A DNA stretch of 64,000 nt from Nocardioides immobilis (GTDB lineage: Bacteria; Actinomycetota; Actinomycetes; Propionibacteriales; Nocardioidaceae). The DNA is taken from contig NZ_QXGH01000028.1 of NCBI RefSeq assembly GCF_003515065.1, forward strand, positions 1-64,000. Reading direction: 5' to 3'. Made by a program: the position numbers and the translations under genes. Below the pieces are notes generated by a model, which worked only from the letters and a program-made list of their open reading frames with translations, had not been told where the DNA came from and did not search any database. Shown piece by piece: positions 34,186 to 43,048 of this stretch (the stretch's first letter is position 1; the number at the start of each line of letters is the position of its first letter).

Positions 34186-35880
34186 TCACAGGTTGTCCAG
34201 GACGTTGCGGCCGCCGACGAGCATCGCGACCATGACGCCGGCCGCTGTCACCGCCGACATGAGGATCGCCATCGCCGCGACCAGGGTGTAGGAGCCGTTG
34301 CTCCAGTGGTCGTAGAGCACCGTGCCCATCACCTGGGTCGTCGCGGAGCGGACCATCAGGGACGCCGCGAATTCGTGGGTGAGCAGGATGAACATCAGGG
34401 CCACGGCGCTCAGGACAGCGGGCTTCAGCATCGGCAGCGTCACGCGGAGGCTGGTCACGAGCGGGCTCGCGCCGCTCACGGCCGACGCCTCGCTGTAGGT
34501 GTTGCCCATCGAGATCAGGGCCGTCATCTGCATCCGGGTGGCGAACGGGATCATCAGCACGATGTAGACGAGGATGATCACCCACTTGGTGCCGTAGAGG
34601 ATGAACGGCGGCTGGGTGTAGGTCAGCAGGAAGCCGACGCCGAAGATGACCGCCGGCAGGCCGAGCGGCAGGGCGGTGATCACGTCGGCGATCGTGCGGA
34701 CGACCGTCAGGTGCCGGTTCCGCACCACGAGCGTCGCCACGGCGAGGCCCACCGGCACGCAGATCGCGACGGCGGCGAGCGAGGTCACCACGCTGGTGCT
34801 CACCGATTCCATGACGCCAGGGGTCCTCACCATCTCCCGGTAGTTCTGGAGGGTGAACAGGTCCCAGCTGAGGTTCTCCGACCAGTACGGCGACAGCGAC
34901 ACGATCAGCACGCCGAGCAGTGGCAGCACCAGCGCGACGAACCCGTAGAGACCGACGAAGAAGGCAGCCCAGTACGAGCGGCCACCGGCGGGCGCGAACG
35001 ACTTGCCGCCATGGGTGACGAACCGGGCCTGGTTGCCGAGCAGGAACCGCTGGCTGAGCACGACCAGGATCCCGACGATCACCAGCGGCGAGGCCGCCGC
35101 GGCGGCGGCCGCGTAGTTGACCGGCGACTCCGACGTCCGTCGGTACATCTCGGTCGTGAGGACCTTCATGCCCTCGTTCTGGCCGAGCAGCAGTGGACCG
35201 GTGAACTGGCCCAGGCCCAGCAGCAACGCCACTCCGCCGCCGTACACCAGCGACGGGCGGAGCAGCGGCAGCACGACCTTGAAGAACACGCCGAGCTGGG
35301 ACGACCCGCTGGACTGAGCGGCCTCGAGGTGCTCGGAGCTGATGTTCTGCATGCCGGCGCTGACGAAGAGGTAGACGAACGAGGTCAGGCCGAAGCCGGT
35401 GATGATGATGATCCAGGTCGAGCTGTAGACGTTCACCGGCCCGGAGTCGAGGTGGTCCCACCACGGCAGCTGCCGCATCAGCGCGTTGAGGTAGCCGGGG
35501 CCGGGCGACAGCAGGAAGGCCCAACCGACGACGTTGGCCACGGACGGCATCACGATCGGCAGGACCGGGATGATCCGGAGGAAGCCGACGCGTCGCGGGA
35601 GCCTGCTGGTGGCGTACGCGAGAAGGGTGCCGAGCACCATGGCGATGACGAGCGAGGCGATCGCGAGGCCGACGGTGGTGCGGAGCGTCTCGCCGATGTC
35701 GGGCCGGCCGAACTGTGACTCGTAACCGGCCGCGTCGTTCTCGAACGCGAGGGTCTGCAGCCGCCAGACCGGCATCACGATCAGGTAGCCGAGGGCGACG
35801 ACGAGCGCGCCGTAGAAGAGGCGGCTGCGCCACCGCTGAAGGTCGACACCCAGCATCGCGAGTGGACGGGTCATGGCCAT
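34186..35880 (-). CDS. ABC importer permease, fused double-domain (FbpB-like)
   Basis: A 564-residue membrane protein with about twelve helices and two binding-protein-dependent permease domains in tandem, each with an EAA-type coupling loop (for example SSEHLEAAQSSGSSQLGVF in the first and SEASAVSGASPLVTSLRV in the second). This fused form is typical of Fe3+, thiamine or phosphonate importers. The ATG at 35880 follows GAAGGTGAT; an ATG two codons downstream is an alternative. Its partners are the 35987 lipoprotein and the 32979 ATPase. Confidence 0.92.
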   Translation of the reverse strand: MAMTRPLAMLGVDLQRWRSRLFYGALVVALGYLIVMPVWRLQTLAFENDAAGYESQFGRPDIGETLRTTVGLAIASLVIAMVLGTLLAYATSRLPRRVGFLRIIPVLPIVMPSVANVVGWAFLLSPGPGYLNALMRQLPWWDHLDSGPVNVYSSTWIIIITGFGLTSFVYLFVSAGMQNISSEHLEAAQSSGSSQLGVFFKVVLPLLRPSLVYGGGVALLLGLGQFTGPLLLGQNEGMKVLTTEMYRRTSESPVNYAAAAAAASPLVIVGILVVLSQRFLLGNQARFVTHGGKSFAPAGGRSYWAAFFVGLYGFVALVLPLLGVLIVSLSPYWSENLSWDLFTLQNYREMVRTPGVMESVSTSVVTSLAAVAICVPVGLAVATLVVRNRHLTVVRTIADVITALPLGLPAVIFGVGFLLTYTQPPFILYGTKWVIILVYIVLMIPFATRMQMTALISMGNTYSEASAVSGASPLVTSLRVTLPMLKPAVLSAVALMFILLTHEFAASLMVRSATTQVMGTVLYDHWSNGSYTLVAAMAILMSAVTAAGVMVAMLVGGRNVLDNL

Positions 35881-35986
35881 CGGATCACCTTCGGTTGGGG
35901 TGGAGATGCCGTGGTGGCGAGTGGTGGTCGACCCCGCCACCACGGCACGTCGTTCGCTGCCCGGGTCAGTGGGCGGCAGCGCAGGG

Positions 35987-37033
35987 TCAGCCGAGGAAGG
36001 CCTGCTCCCACTCGTCCTGGTAGGCCTGGACGGCGTCGGAGGAGAGCTCGTCGGCATCGCCGAGCGGCACGTCCTGCGCCTGCAGGTCGGTGCCGAGGCC
36101 GGTGCCCTCGATGTCGGGCAGACACGCGATGAAGTCGTGCGAGATCGCCGCCTGACCCTCGGGGGTCACCAGGAAGTCGGCCAGCACCTGCGCGGCGTTG
36201 GGGTGCGGGGAGGAGGAGAGCACGTGGCTGTACCACGGGACCCCGAACGGCTTCTCCGGCACGACGAACTCCACCGGGGCGCCATTGGCCTTCTCGGTGA
36301 GGACCGTGCTGCTGCTCATCGGCGTCGCCCAGATCTCGCCCGAGGCCAGTGCCTGGCCGATGGCGACGGCGCTGTCGTACACCCGGGGCTGGATCTCAGC
36401 GAGGCGCTCGACGTAGTTCTCGCCGAAGTCGACGTCGATCTTGCGATACATGTCGACGTACGTCGGGATGCCCGCGGGGTTGGTGACCCCGACCTTGCCG
36501 CCGGCGAGCTCGGACGCCAGCGCGTCCTCGGGATCCGCGAGGCCCTCCGGGAGCTTCTCGGTGTTCCACGCCAGCCCGAAGACCGTGGCGCTGGTGACGA
36601 ACCACTTGTCCTCGATGATGCTGGCGTCGCGGTCGTACGCCTCCTCGTCGAAGGACGGGCCCACGACCTCGACGGAGTACTCCGCGTCCAGGCTGCGATC
36701 GATCCAGCCGGCGTCCGTGGTCATGTGGATGTCGGCGGTGCCCTGACCGGTCTGGTTCTCGATCTCCACCTTCGGGAGGATGTCCGCGTCGGTGCCCCGC
36801 ACATAGGTCAGCTCGATCTCGGGGTACTCCTTCTCGAACGCCTGCTTGAGCAGCTCGAGGTTGTCGGGGGCGACGGTGCCGTAGATGACGACCTCCCCCT
36901 CCTCGTTGGCGGCTTCCAGGATCTCGTCCCAGCTGCCCGCCAGCTCCGCATCGTCCGAACCTCCGCAGCCGGCGAGCGCAGCAACGGCGAAGAGTCCTCC
37001 GGCCACTGCGGCAGCGAGTCGCTTCGATGTCAT
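35987..37033 (-). CDS. Fe3+/polyamine-type solute-binding lipoprotein
   Basis: A 348-residue class 2 binding protein with a lipoprotein signal (lipobox LAGC, Cys23). The mature part starts with the conserved EILEAANEEGEVVIYGT, as in ferric-ion and 2-aminoethylphosphonate binding proteins. Ferric-binding members use paired Tyr residues; I cannot align these with certainty, so the ligand is open. Three regulon operators between it and the divergent SDR imply that it imports a pathway substrate, or an ion needed for catabolism. First gene of the operon. Confidence 0.92.
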   Translation of the reverse strand: MTSKRLAAAVAGGLFAVAALAGCGGSDDAELAGSWDEILEAANEEGEVVIYGTVAPDNLELLKQAFEKEYPEIELTYVRGTDADILPKVEIENQTGQGTADIHMTTDAGWIDRSLDAEYSVEVVGPSFDEEAYDRDASIIEDKWFVTSATVFGLAWNTEKLPEGLADPEDALASELAGGKVGVTNPAGIPTYVDMYRKIDVDFGENYVERLAEIQPRVYDSAVAIGQALASGEIWATPMSSSTVLTEKANGAPVEFVVPEKPFGVPWYSHVLSSSPHPNAAQVLADFLVTPEGQAAISHDFIACLPDIEGTGLGTDLQAQDVPLGDADELSSDAVQAYQDEWEQAFLG

Positions 37034-37069
37034 GGGACTTCTCCTTGTTGGTCGTGTCCGAGTTCACTA

Positions 37070-37088
37070 AACTGAAGTTGGTTCAGTT
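37070..37088. promoter_or_regulatory. Regulon operator H1 (importer 2 / SDR)
   Basis: AACTGAA-GTTGG-TTCAGTT, a perfect 7+5+7 inverted repeat, lies 36 bp before the solute-binding protein start. Confidence 0.8.
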
Positions 37089-37135
37089 GCACGTTATGAC
37101 GACCGTCACGCGAAAATCAAGAGGTCCGGACAAAA

Positions 37136-37154
37136 AACTGAACTGACTTCAGTC
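37136..37154. promoter_or_regulatory. Regulon operator H2
   Basis: AACTGAA-CTGAC-TTCAGTC lies 39 bp before the SDR start. Its first base is exactly 21 bp from that of H3, two helical turns. Confidence 0.8.
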
Positions 37155-37156
37155 GG

Positions 37157-37175
37157 TATTGAACTCACTTCAGTT
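37157..37175. promoter_or_regulatory. Regulon operator H3
   Basis: TATTGAA-CTCAC-TTCAGTT lies 18 bp before the SDR start and is phased with H2, suggesting side-by-side binding of two dimers. Confidence 0.78.
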
Positions 37176-37193
37176 GCATGGGATGGTGACGCC

Positions 37194-37943
37194 ATGAATC
37201 GGTACACCGACCGACGCGTCCTCGTCACCGGAGCCAGTGGCGGGCTCGGCACCGGGATCTGCGCGCGGCTGGCCGACGAGGGTGCCCGGCTGGTCGCGGC
37301 CGACCTGCCCGGCGCCGCTCTGGACGGAGCCCTCGAAGGCCTCCCCGACGGCGACCACGTCACGGTCGCCCTCGACATCAGCAGCGAGGACGACTGGCGG
37401 TCGGCGGTCGACCGGATCGAGCGGGAGCTCGGCGGGCTGGACGTCCTGGTCAACAACGCTGCCATCGGGTCGCTGAGGACGGTCGAGGACGAGGACCGCG
37501 AGACCTGGGACCGCGTCATGTCCGTCGACGCCACCGGCGTCTGGATGGGCATGAAGCACGCCGGCCCGGTCATCGAGCGGTCCGGCGGGGGCGCGATCGT
37601 CAACGTCGCCTCGATCCTCGGCAGCACCGGCGGGCTCGGCAACAGCGTCGCCTACGCCGCGGCGAAGGGGGCCGTCCGGACCATGACCAAGAACGCCGCG
37701 CTGCACTGGGCGACGCGCGGCGTACGGGTCAACTCGCTGCACCCCGGCTTCATCGAGACGCCGCAGCTGCTCGAGCGCTACGAGGGCAGCGAGCGGCACC
37801 GCGCGATGGTCGCGAACACCCCCATGGGCCGGCTGGGCCGACCCGAGGAGATCGCCGGGGTCGTTGCCTTCCTCGGCAGCGACGACGCCGGCTACATGAC
37901 CGGCGCAGAGGTGTACGCCGACGGGGGCTGGACCGCGCGCTGA
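37194..37943 (+). CDS. Short-chain dehydrogenase/reductase
   Basis: A 249-residue classical SDR: VTGASGGLGTG nucleotide motif, NNAA, Ser in NVASILGS, Tyr-Lys in YAAAKGA. It likely interconverts a hydroxyl and a ketone with NAD(P). It stands alone on the plus strand, divergent from importer 2, with operators H2 and H3 immediately upstream. Its end meets the EthD gene tail to tail with a 5-bp gap. Confidence 0.92.
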   Translation: MNRYTDRRVLVTGASGGLGTGICARLADEGARLVAADLPGAALDGALEGLPDGDHVTVALDISSEDDWRSAVDRIERELGGLDVLVNNAAIGSLRTVEDEDRETWDRVMSVDATGVWMGMKHAGPVIERSGGGAIVNVASILGSTGGLGNSVAYAAAKGAVRTMTKNAALHWATRGVRVNSLHPGFIETPQLLERYEGSERHRAMVANTPMGRLGRPEEIAGVVAFLGSDDAGYMTGAEVYADGGWTAR

Positions 37944-37948
37944 ACGGG

Positions 37949-38275
37949 TCAGGCGGGGGGCACCATCACCTGCTCGTCGCCGCTGACGATGATGCTGCGG
38001 CCTCCCATGGAACCCACGTGGGCGACCGCTCGCGCCCACTCCTCGCTGGCCAGCGCGGCGTCGAGCGCTTCCTTGCTGTCGAAGCTCAGGATCGAGAGGC
38101 CGTCCCAACCGACCGACCGGTCGCCGTTCATGCCCTCGAGCACCTCCGTGTGCAGCCACCGGCGCAGTCCGGGCAGCGGATAGGTCACCTCGGCGTGCTC
38201 ACCCCGCCACCACTCGATGAAGTGCTCGTGCGTCCAGGCGGACGGCTTGGAGGCGAGGACGACCAGGTTGTACAC
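37949..38275 (-). CDS. EthD-domain protein
   Basis: A 108-residue dimeric alpha-beta barrel protein of the EthD type (TPLVVLASKP-like first strand MYNLVVLASKPSAW, then FIEWWRGEHAEV). EthD proteins accompany P450 or other oxygenase systems, often with no proven catalysis; some act as small isomerases or decarboxylases. It is the last gene of the long minus-strand operon, 24 bp after TetR 2. Confidence 0.85.
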   Translation of the reverse strand: MYNLVVLASKPSAWTHEHFIEWWRGEHAEVTYPLPGLRRWLHTEVLEGMNGDRSVGWDGLSILSFDSKEALDAALASEEWARAVAHVGSMGGRSIIVSGDEQVMVPPA

Positions 38276-38299
38276 AGGAATCTCCTTGAGGTGATGGGG

Positions 38300-38920
38300 T
38301 TAGCGGGCGAGCCGGACGCAGGCATCGGCGGTCAGCTCGGCGATCTCGTCGAGCGTGTGGGCGCCCTCGGGTCGATACCAGCGCCAGACGCTGTTGACGG
38401 TGCCGAGCAGGAGCCTCGACAGCACCAGCTCGTCACGTCGCCCGAACGTGCCGACCGCGATGCCGTCGCGGATCAGGTCGGCCCACTCGTGCTCGATGTC
38501 GCGCACGAGGCGGCGGGCCCGCTGACGCTCGGCCTCCTCGCGGTCCGACGACCGCTGCCCGACCAGGAGGTCCTGGTGGCTCATCAGGATCCGCGCCTGC
38601 AGGGCTTCGCGCGGGGTCACGTCGAAGGCGGCCATGACGGCGACCCGGATCTTCTCGGCAGGGTCGTCGATCGCGGCCGTGACCGCCTGCGTCCGCTCGA
38701 ACGAGCGCTCGAGCTCGGTGCTCATGATCGTGAGCAGGCAGTGCACCTTGGACTCGAAGTAGTGGTAGAGCGCCGTCTGCCCGATGCCGACCTCGTCGGC
38801 GATCGTGGCCCACTTCGTGTGCTCGAAGCCCACCCGGCCGAAGTTGTCGATGGCTGCGTCGAGGATCATCCCGCGCTTGGAGCGGGGACCCTCGACCCGC
38901 GCCCGCGCCTCAGTCTCCAT
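38300..38920 (-). CDS. TetR-family regulator 2 of the catabolic regulon
   Basis: A 206-residue TetR protein. The HTH (about 18-62) holds GIGQTALYHYFESK, identical to TetR 1, and the two proteins are alike along most of their length (for instance CLLTIMS and VWRWYRP in both). It should bind the same 19-bp operators. It overlaps the end of the acyl-CoA synthetase gene by 11 bp and lies near the end of the operon it presumably represses, so it is autoregulated by operators I1/I2. Having two repressors allows response to two different effectors; that is inference. Confidence 0.92.
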   Translation of the reverse strand: METEARARVEGPRSKRGMILDAAIDNFGRVGFEHTKWATIADEVGIGQTALYHYFESKVHCLLTIMSTELERSFERTQAVTAAIDDPAEKIRVAVMAAFDVTPREALQARILMSHQDLLVGQRSSDREEAERQRARRLVRDIEHEWADLIRDGIAVGTFGRRDELVLSRLLLGTVNSVWRWYRPEGAHTLDEIAELTADACVRLAR

Positions 38921-40421
38921 GGGAGGCCTCTGCGGCTGTGGCGAGCTGCGCGGCCAGCGCGACCGCCTCGTTGCGGTTGAGCTTCCCGACCCGGTTCTGC
39001 GGCAGGGCGGGCACGGCGTACACGAACTCCGGCCACTTGAACTTCGGCACGTCCGCTGCCCGGAGCTGGTCACGGACCTCGTCGAGGCCCAGCTCGGCAC
39101 CGGCGAAGACCACGAGGGCGGCAGCCCGCTCCCCCAGCAGGTCGTCCGGCACGGGTACGACGCATACCTGGGCGATGCCGGGGATCGCCGCCACTGAGGC
39201 CTCGACCTCGTTGATGTCGATGTTGCGGCCGCCGCGGATGATGATCTGCTTCTCCCGGCCGCGGATAGTGAGGGTGCCGTCGTCGTTGATCACCCCGAGG
39301 TCCCCGGTCGGCAGGAAGCCGTCGGGTGTGAGCTCCGGAGGTCGGGGCGCGCCGTTGCGGGCGTAGCCGACGAACATCGACGGGCCACGCACCTGGGCGT
39401 TGCCGACTTCGCCGTCCGGCACCGGCCTGCCGTGGGCGTCGACCACCCTGACCTCGGTGCCGGGGAAGGGCCGGCCGTCGCGGCCGAGACGGACGTCCAC
39501 GGGGTCGGACGGCAGCGGCGTGGTGTGGCCCAGGCACTCGGACATCCCGAAGACACGGAGGAACCGGGTGTCCAGGTGACGCTCGGCGCTCTCGAGCGCC
39601 CGCTGGTTCATCGGCCCACCGCCGACCGTCATCGCCTTCAGCGAGGACAGCGCGCTCGCGGACCCGGCGACCAGGGAGAGCTGCAGAGCCATGGTGGGCA
39701 CGAGCATGGTCCACGCGACCTCACGGTCCCGGAGGAGCGCGACCGCATCCTCGGGGCTCCACTTGTCGAGGCAGACCATCGGGCTGCCGAGCATGGCCGG
39801 GAGGTGCAGGCCGAAGCAGAAGGCCGCGACGCTCGACAACGGGACAAGAGCACCCACAGGGTCCCCTGGGTGCAGGCCGACGGCGTCGATGGTCGCCCGA
39901 CCGGCGTACCGCAGCGCGCTCTCGGACTGTACGACGCACTTCGGCCGACCCGTCGAGCCCGAGGTCATCGCGATGACCACGCCGCCGTCCCAGCGCTCCA
40001 CTCCCCTGGTCCGTCCGGGTGCCGCACGAAGCGGCCAGCCGCCGAGCACCTCGCCGGCAGCGGGCAACGAGGCGTCGGCCACCTGCCAGGTCGCCAACGC
40101 CTGCGGGGATGCGATGACGGCATCGGGCTGGATGTCCTCGAGGGCGAGCTCGTACTCCGAGCGCGCCGCGTGACCGCTGACGACAGCAATCAACCCGCCG
40201 CGAAGACCCACCGCGACTGCGGCGGCGAGCGTCCGCCACGAGTTGTCGGCCTGGACGAGGACGGTGGGAGGTCCGCTCTGGACCTGCTCCAGCAGATCCG
40301 CGATCTCGCGAGCCTGGGCGACGACCTGGCGAAGCGTGTGCTCGCCCTCGCCGTCGATGACGGCGACCACGTCCGGCGCGCGCTCGGCTCGCTCGACGAG
40401 TTCCTGCGCCAGCATCCTCAT
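38910..40421 (-). CDS. AMP-forming acyl-CoA synthetase
   Basis: A 503-residue ANL-family ligase. ATP loop MTSGSTGRPK, hinge region TGDLGVINDDG then IRGREKQIIIRGG, and the C-terminal catalytic Lys in NRVGKLNR are all present. It adenylates a carboxylic acid and transfers it to CoA. It is 37 bp after the alcohol dehydrogenase stop, inside the 12-gene operon, and would activate the acid formed by the ALDH or by lactone opening. It resembles cyclohexanecarboxylate and other medium-chain ligases; specificity unknown. Confidence 0.92.
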   Translation of the reverse strand: MRMLAQELVERAERAPDVVAVIDGEGEHTLRQVVAQAREIADLLEQVQSGPPTVLVQADNSWRTLAAAVAVGLRGGLIAVVSGHAARSEYELALEDIQPDAVIASPQALATWQVADASLPAAGEVLGGWPLRAAPGRTRGVERWDGGVVIAMTSGSTGRPKCVVQSESALRYAGRATIDAVGLHPGDPVGALVPLSSVAAFCFGLHLPAMLGSPMVCLDKWSPEDAVALLRDREVAWTMLVPTMALQLSLVAGSASALSSLKAMTVGGGPMNQRALESAERHLDTRFLRVFGMSECLGHTTPLPSDPVDVRLGRDGRPFPGTEVRVVDAHGRPVPDGEVGNAQVRGPSMFVGYARNGAPRPPELTPDGFLPTGDLGVINDDGTLTIRGREKQIIIRGGRNIDINEVEASVAAIPGIAQVCVVPVPDDLLGERAAALVVFAGAELGLDEVRDQLRAADVPKFKWPEFVYAVPALPQNRVGKLNRNEAVALAAQLATAAEASHGD

Positions 40422-40458
40422 GTCGCACTCTCCTGGTTCCTCATGTTGATTGTGCTCA

Positions 40459-41511
40459 CTACCGCGGCACCACGACAGCCCGGCCGTGCACCCGACCCGC
40501 TCTCAAGCACTCGTACGCCGTCACTACCTCCGCCAGGCGGTAGGTCTCGACCTCGGCTCGGATCCGTCCGGCCTCCGCGAGCCGGACGACCGCGGCAAGG
40601 TCGCGATACGTGCCCCAGAACGGTGCGCTCACGCCCCAGCCACGTTCCAACCCGGCCGCCTTGCCGACCTCGAGGTGCCCGCCGGCCGAGCCGACCAGCA
40701 CCAGGCGGCCGCCCGGTGCGAGCAGGTTCCCGCCGGCAGCCAGGGTCTCCTGGGTGCCGACGAAGTCGAGGACGACGTCGGCCCCGTGCCCGCCGCCGCA
40801 GCCGTCCAGCCAGGCCGACGCGTCCGCGACAGCAGGTACGACGGCGTCCGCGCCCAGCTTCATCGCCAGCTGCCGTCCTGCGGTCCTCGGCTCGACCGCG
40901 ACCACGCACGCCGGCTCGTGACCGGCGAGCAGCTGCAGCGCGAGGTGACCGAGGCCGCCGACCCCGATCACGACGACCGTGGCTCCGGGCAGCAGGTCCC
41001 GGTGGGAGTCGAGCGCGTGGTGCGCCGTCAGTCCCGCGTCGGTGAGCGGCGCCACGGCCAAGGGGTCGATCCCCTCGGCCGGCACCAGGTGTCGCGCCGC
41101 GGGCACCAGCATGTAGTCCGCCAGGCCGCCGTCGCGGCCGATGCCGCCGCCGATGGGGCCGGTCAACGCGTGGCAGTAGTTCTCCCGGCCACGGTGGCAC
41201 TGGCGGCACCGGCCGCACGACCACACCCCGTGGACGGCGGCCCGCCGTCCGAGCCAGCCGGGCTCGACATCGTCACCGGTCGCCACCACGGTCCCGACCA
41301 CCTCGTGCCCGAGGGTGAACGGCAGCTCGTAGGGCAGGGCGCCTGCGGGTGCGTCCATGATGTGGAGGTCGGAGTGGCAGAGACCGGCTGCTTCGACGCG
41401 GAGCAGCACCTCGGTGCCACGCGGCTCGGGCACCGGCACCTCGACGAGCTCGGGCGGCGCGCCCCAGGCGAGCAGGCGCAGCGCGCGCATCGTGGCGGGC
41501 AGCCCCGTCAT
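40459..41511 (-). CDS. Zinc-dependent alcohol dehydrogenase
   Basis: A 350-residue MDR alcohol dehydrogenase. Catalytic zinc: Cys in GLCHSDL, His in LGHE. Structural zinc: four Cys in CGRCRQCHRGRENYC. Rossmann motif GVGGLGHLA. ATG 41511 is chosen because it overlaps the preceding SDR stop (ATGA). It oxidises a primary or secondary alcohol. Unlike the 32021 enzyme it keeps the structural zinc lobe. Confidence 0.92.
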   Translation of the reverse strand: MTGLPATMRALRLLAWGAPPELVEVPVPEPRGTEVLLRVEAAGLCHSDLHIMDAPAGALPYELPFTLGHEVVGTVVATGDDVEPGWLGRRAAVHGVWSCGRCRQCHRGRENYCHALTGPIGGGIGRDGGLADYMLVPAARHLVPAEGIDPLAVAPLTDAGLTAHHALDSHRDLLPGATVVVIGVGGLGHLALQLLAGHEPACVVAVEPRTAGRQLAMKLGADAVVPAVADASAWLDGCGGGHGADVVLDFVGTQETLAAGGNLLAPGGRLVLVGSAGGHLEVGKAAGLERGWGVSAPFWGTYRDLAAVVRLAEAGRIRAEVETYRLAEVVTAYECLRAGRVHGRAVVVPR

Positions 41512-42275
41512 CGCGCGGTCCATCCTCCGTCGACGGCAAGGGCGTTCCCAGTGACGTAGCTCGACGCGTCCGAGGCGAGGAACAGCAGGGCGCCGTCGAC
41601 CTCGCCCTCACGGCCGCCGCGACCCAGCATCGTGTTGCGGCGCACCCAGCCGGCCGACTTCTCGTTGCTGAAGAGGCCGTCGGTCATCTCGGTGTCGAAC
41701 CACCCCGGCACCAGGGCGTTGACCCGGACGCCGCGCCGTCCCCACTGACCGGCCAGCTCGCGGGTGATGCCGATGACCGCGGCCTTGGAGGCGGCGTACC
41801 CGGCTCCGCCGATCGGGGCGGTCGACACCAGCCCGACGACGGAGGAGATGTTGATGATCGAGGCACCCCGGTCCGCGGGGAGCGACTTCACCGTGTCCAC
41901 CGCGAGCCGGAACCCGGCGGTGAGGTTGAGGTCGATGATCGCGTTGAACTCGTCGGCGGTCTCGGTCAGGGCGTCCGGTGGCCCGGCCATCCCGGCGTTG
42001 TTGACCAGGACGTCGATGCCGCCGTTGATCGCGGCGGCGGTGGCGATCAGCCGCTCCCGGTCCTCGGCCCGGGTGACGTCGCACTCGACCGGCACCAGGC
42101 CGGGGACGTCCGCGGCGAGCTTCTCGAGCCGACTCATCCGCCGGGCCGCGGCCACCACCGTTGCTCCGGCACCCGCAAGGGTCCGGGCGAAGCCGTCGCC
42201 GAGGCCGGCGGAGGCGCCGGTGACGACAGCGACGCGACCGGTCAGGTCGAAGGCGTCGAACGGGAAGTCGGACAT
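41508..42275 (-). CDS. Short-chain dehydrogenase/reductase
   Basis: A 255-residue classical SDR with VTGASAGLGDG, NNAG, and Tyr-Lys in YAASKAA. It overlaps the previous SDR gene (TGATG) and the following alcohol dehydrogenase gene (ATGA), so all three are cotranslated. A 3-hydroxyacyl-CoA or cyclic alcohol dehydrogenase role is plausible. Confidence 0.92.
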   Translation of the reverse strand: MSDFPFDAFDLTGRVAVVTGASAGLGDGFARTLAGAGATVVAAARRMSRLEKLAADVPGLVPVECDVTRAEDRERLIATAAAINGGIDVLVNNAGMAGPPDALTETADEFNAIIDLNLTAGFRLAVDTVKSLPADRGASIINISSVVGLVSTAPIGGAGYAASKAAVIGITRELAGQWGRRGVRVNALVPGWFDTEMTDGLFSNEKSAGWVRRNTMLGRGGREGEVDGALLFLASDASSYVTGNALAVDGGWTAR

Positions 42276-43048
42276 CAGTAGACCGCCGTACGTCCGCCGT
42301 CGACGGGGATCAGGGCACCGGTCGTGTAGCCCGCCACGTCGGACGCGAGGTGGACGACCAGGCCGGCGAGCTCGCGGGGGTCACCGAGCCGCCCGGCCGG
42401 AAGCCGGTTGGTCACGAGTCCGACGAACTCGTCGTCCCACTCGCTGGCCATGTCGGTCGCGAACGCCCCGGGCATCACGCAGTTGACCCGCACGTGCGGG
42501 GCGTACTCCTGGGCGAAGGCGCGGGTGAGGGCGTTGAGCCCGTTCTTCGACGCCGCGTACGTCGCCTCCGGCGGGCTGGGTCGCTCGGCGCCGATGCTGG
42601 AGACGTTGATGATCGAGCCGCGCCGCGCCCGGAGCATGTGAGCGCCGGCCACGGCCATGAGGCGGAACGGGCCCTTGAGGTTGACGTCGATCGTCTTGTC
42701 GAACAGGGCCTCGGTGACGCCCATGGCCGACGGCGCGAGCGGCGCGATGCCTGCATTGTTGACCAGTACGTCGATCCGCCCGTTCCGCTCCACGACCTCG
42801 TCGACGGCGGGCTGGATGGCGTCCCAGTCGCCGACGTGCAGCGGCAGGGGGTGCGCCTTGACACCCGTGGCGGCGGTAATCTCGGCGGCGACCCGCTCGC
42901 ACGCGTCGGCCTTGCGGCTGGAGACGATGACGGTCGCACCCGCCTCGGCGAGCGCGTCCGCGATGGACCGGCCGAGCCCGCGGGTGGCTCCGGTCACCAG
43001 TGCGACCCGGCCCTCGAGCGGGCCGATGCCGGTTGACGGAGCACTCAC
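42275..43048 (-). CDS. Short-chain dehydrogenase/reductase
   Basis: A 257-residue classical SDR: VTGATRGLGRS, NNAG, Ser in NVSSIGA, Tyr-Lys in YAASKNG. Its GTG start overlaps the acyl-CoA dehydrogenase stop (GTGA). It resembles FabG-like and 3-hydroxyacyl-CoA dehydrogenases, suiting the beta-oxidation operon, but the exact substrate is open. Confidence 0.92.
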   Translation of the reverse strand: MSAPSTGIGPLEGRVALVTGATRGLGRSIADALAEAGATVIVSSRKADACERVAAEITAATGVKAHPLPLHVGDWDAIQPAVDEVVERNGRIDVLVNNAGIAPLAPSAMGVTEALFDKTIDVNLKGPFRLMAVAGAHMLRARRGSIINVSSIGAERPSPPEATYAASKNGLNALTRAFAQEYAPHVRVNCVMPGAFATDMASEWDDEFVGLVTNRLPAGRLGDPRELAGLVVHLASDVAGYTTGALIPVDGGRTAVY

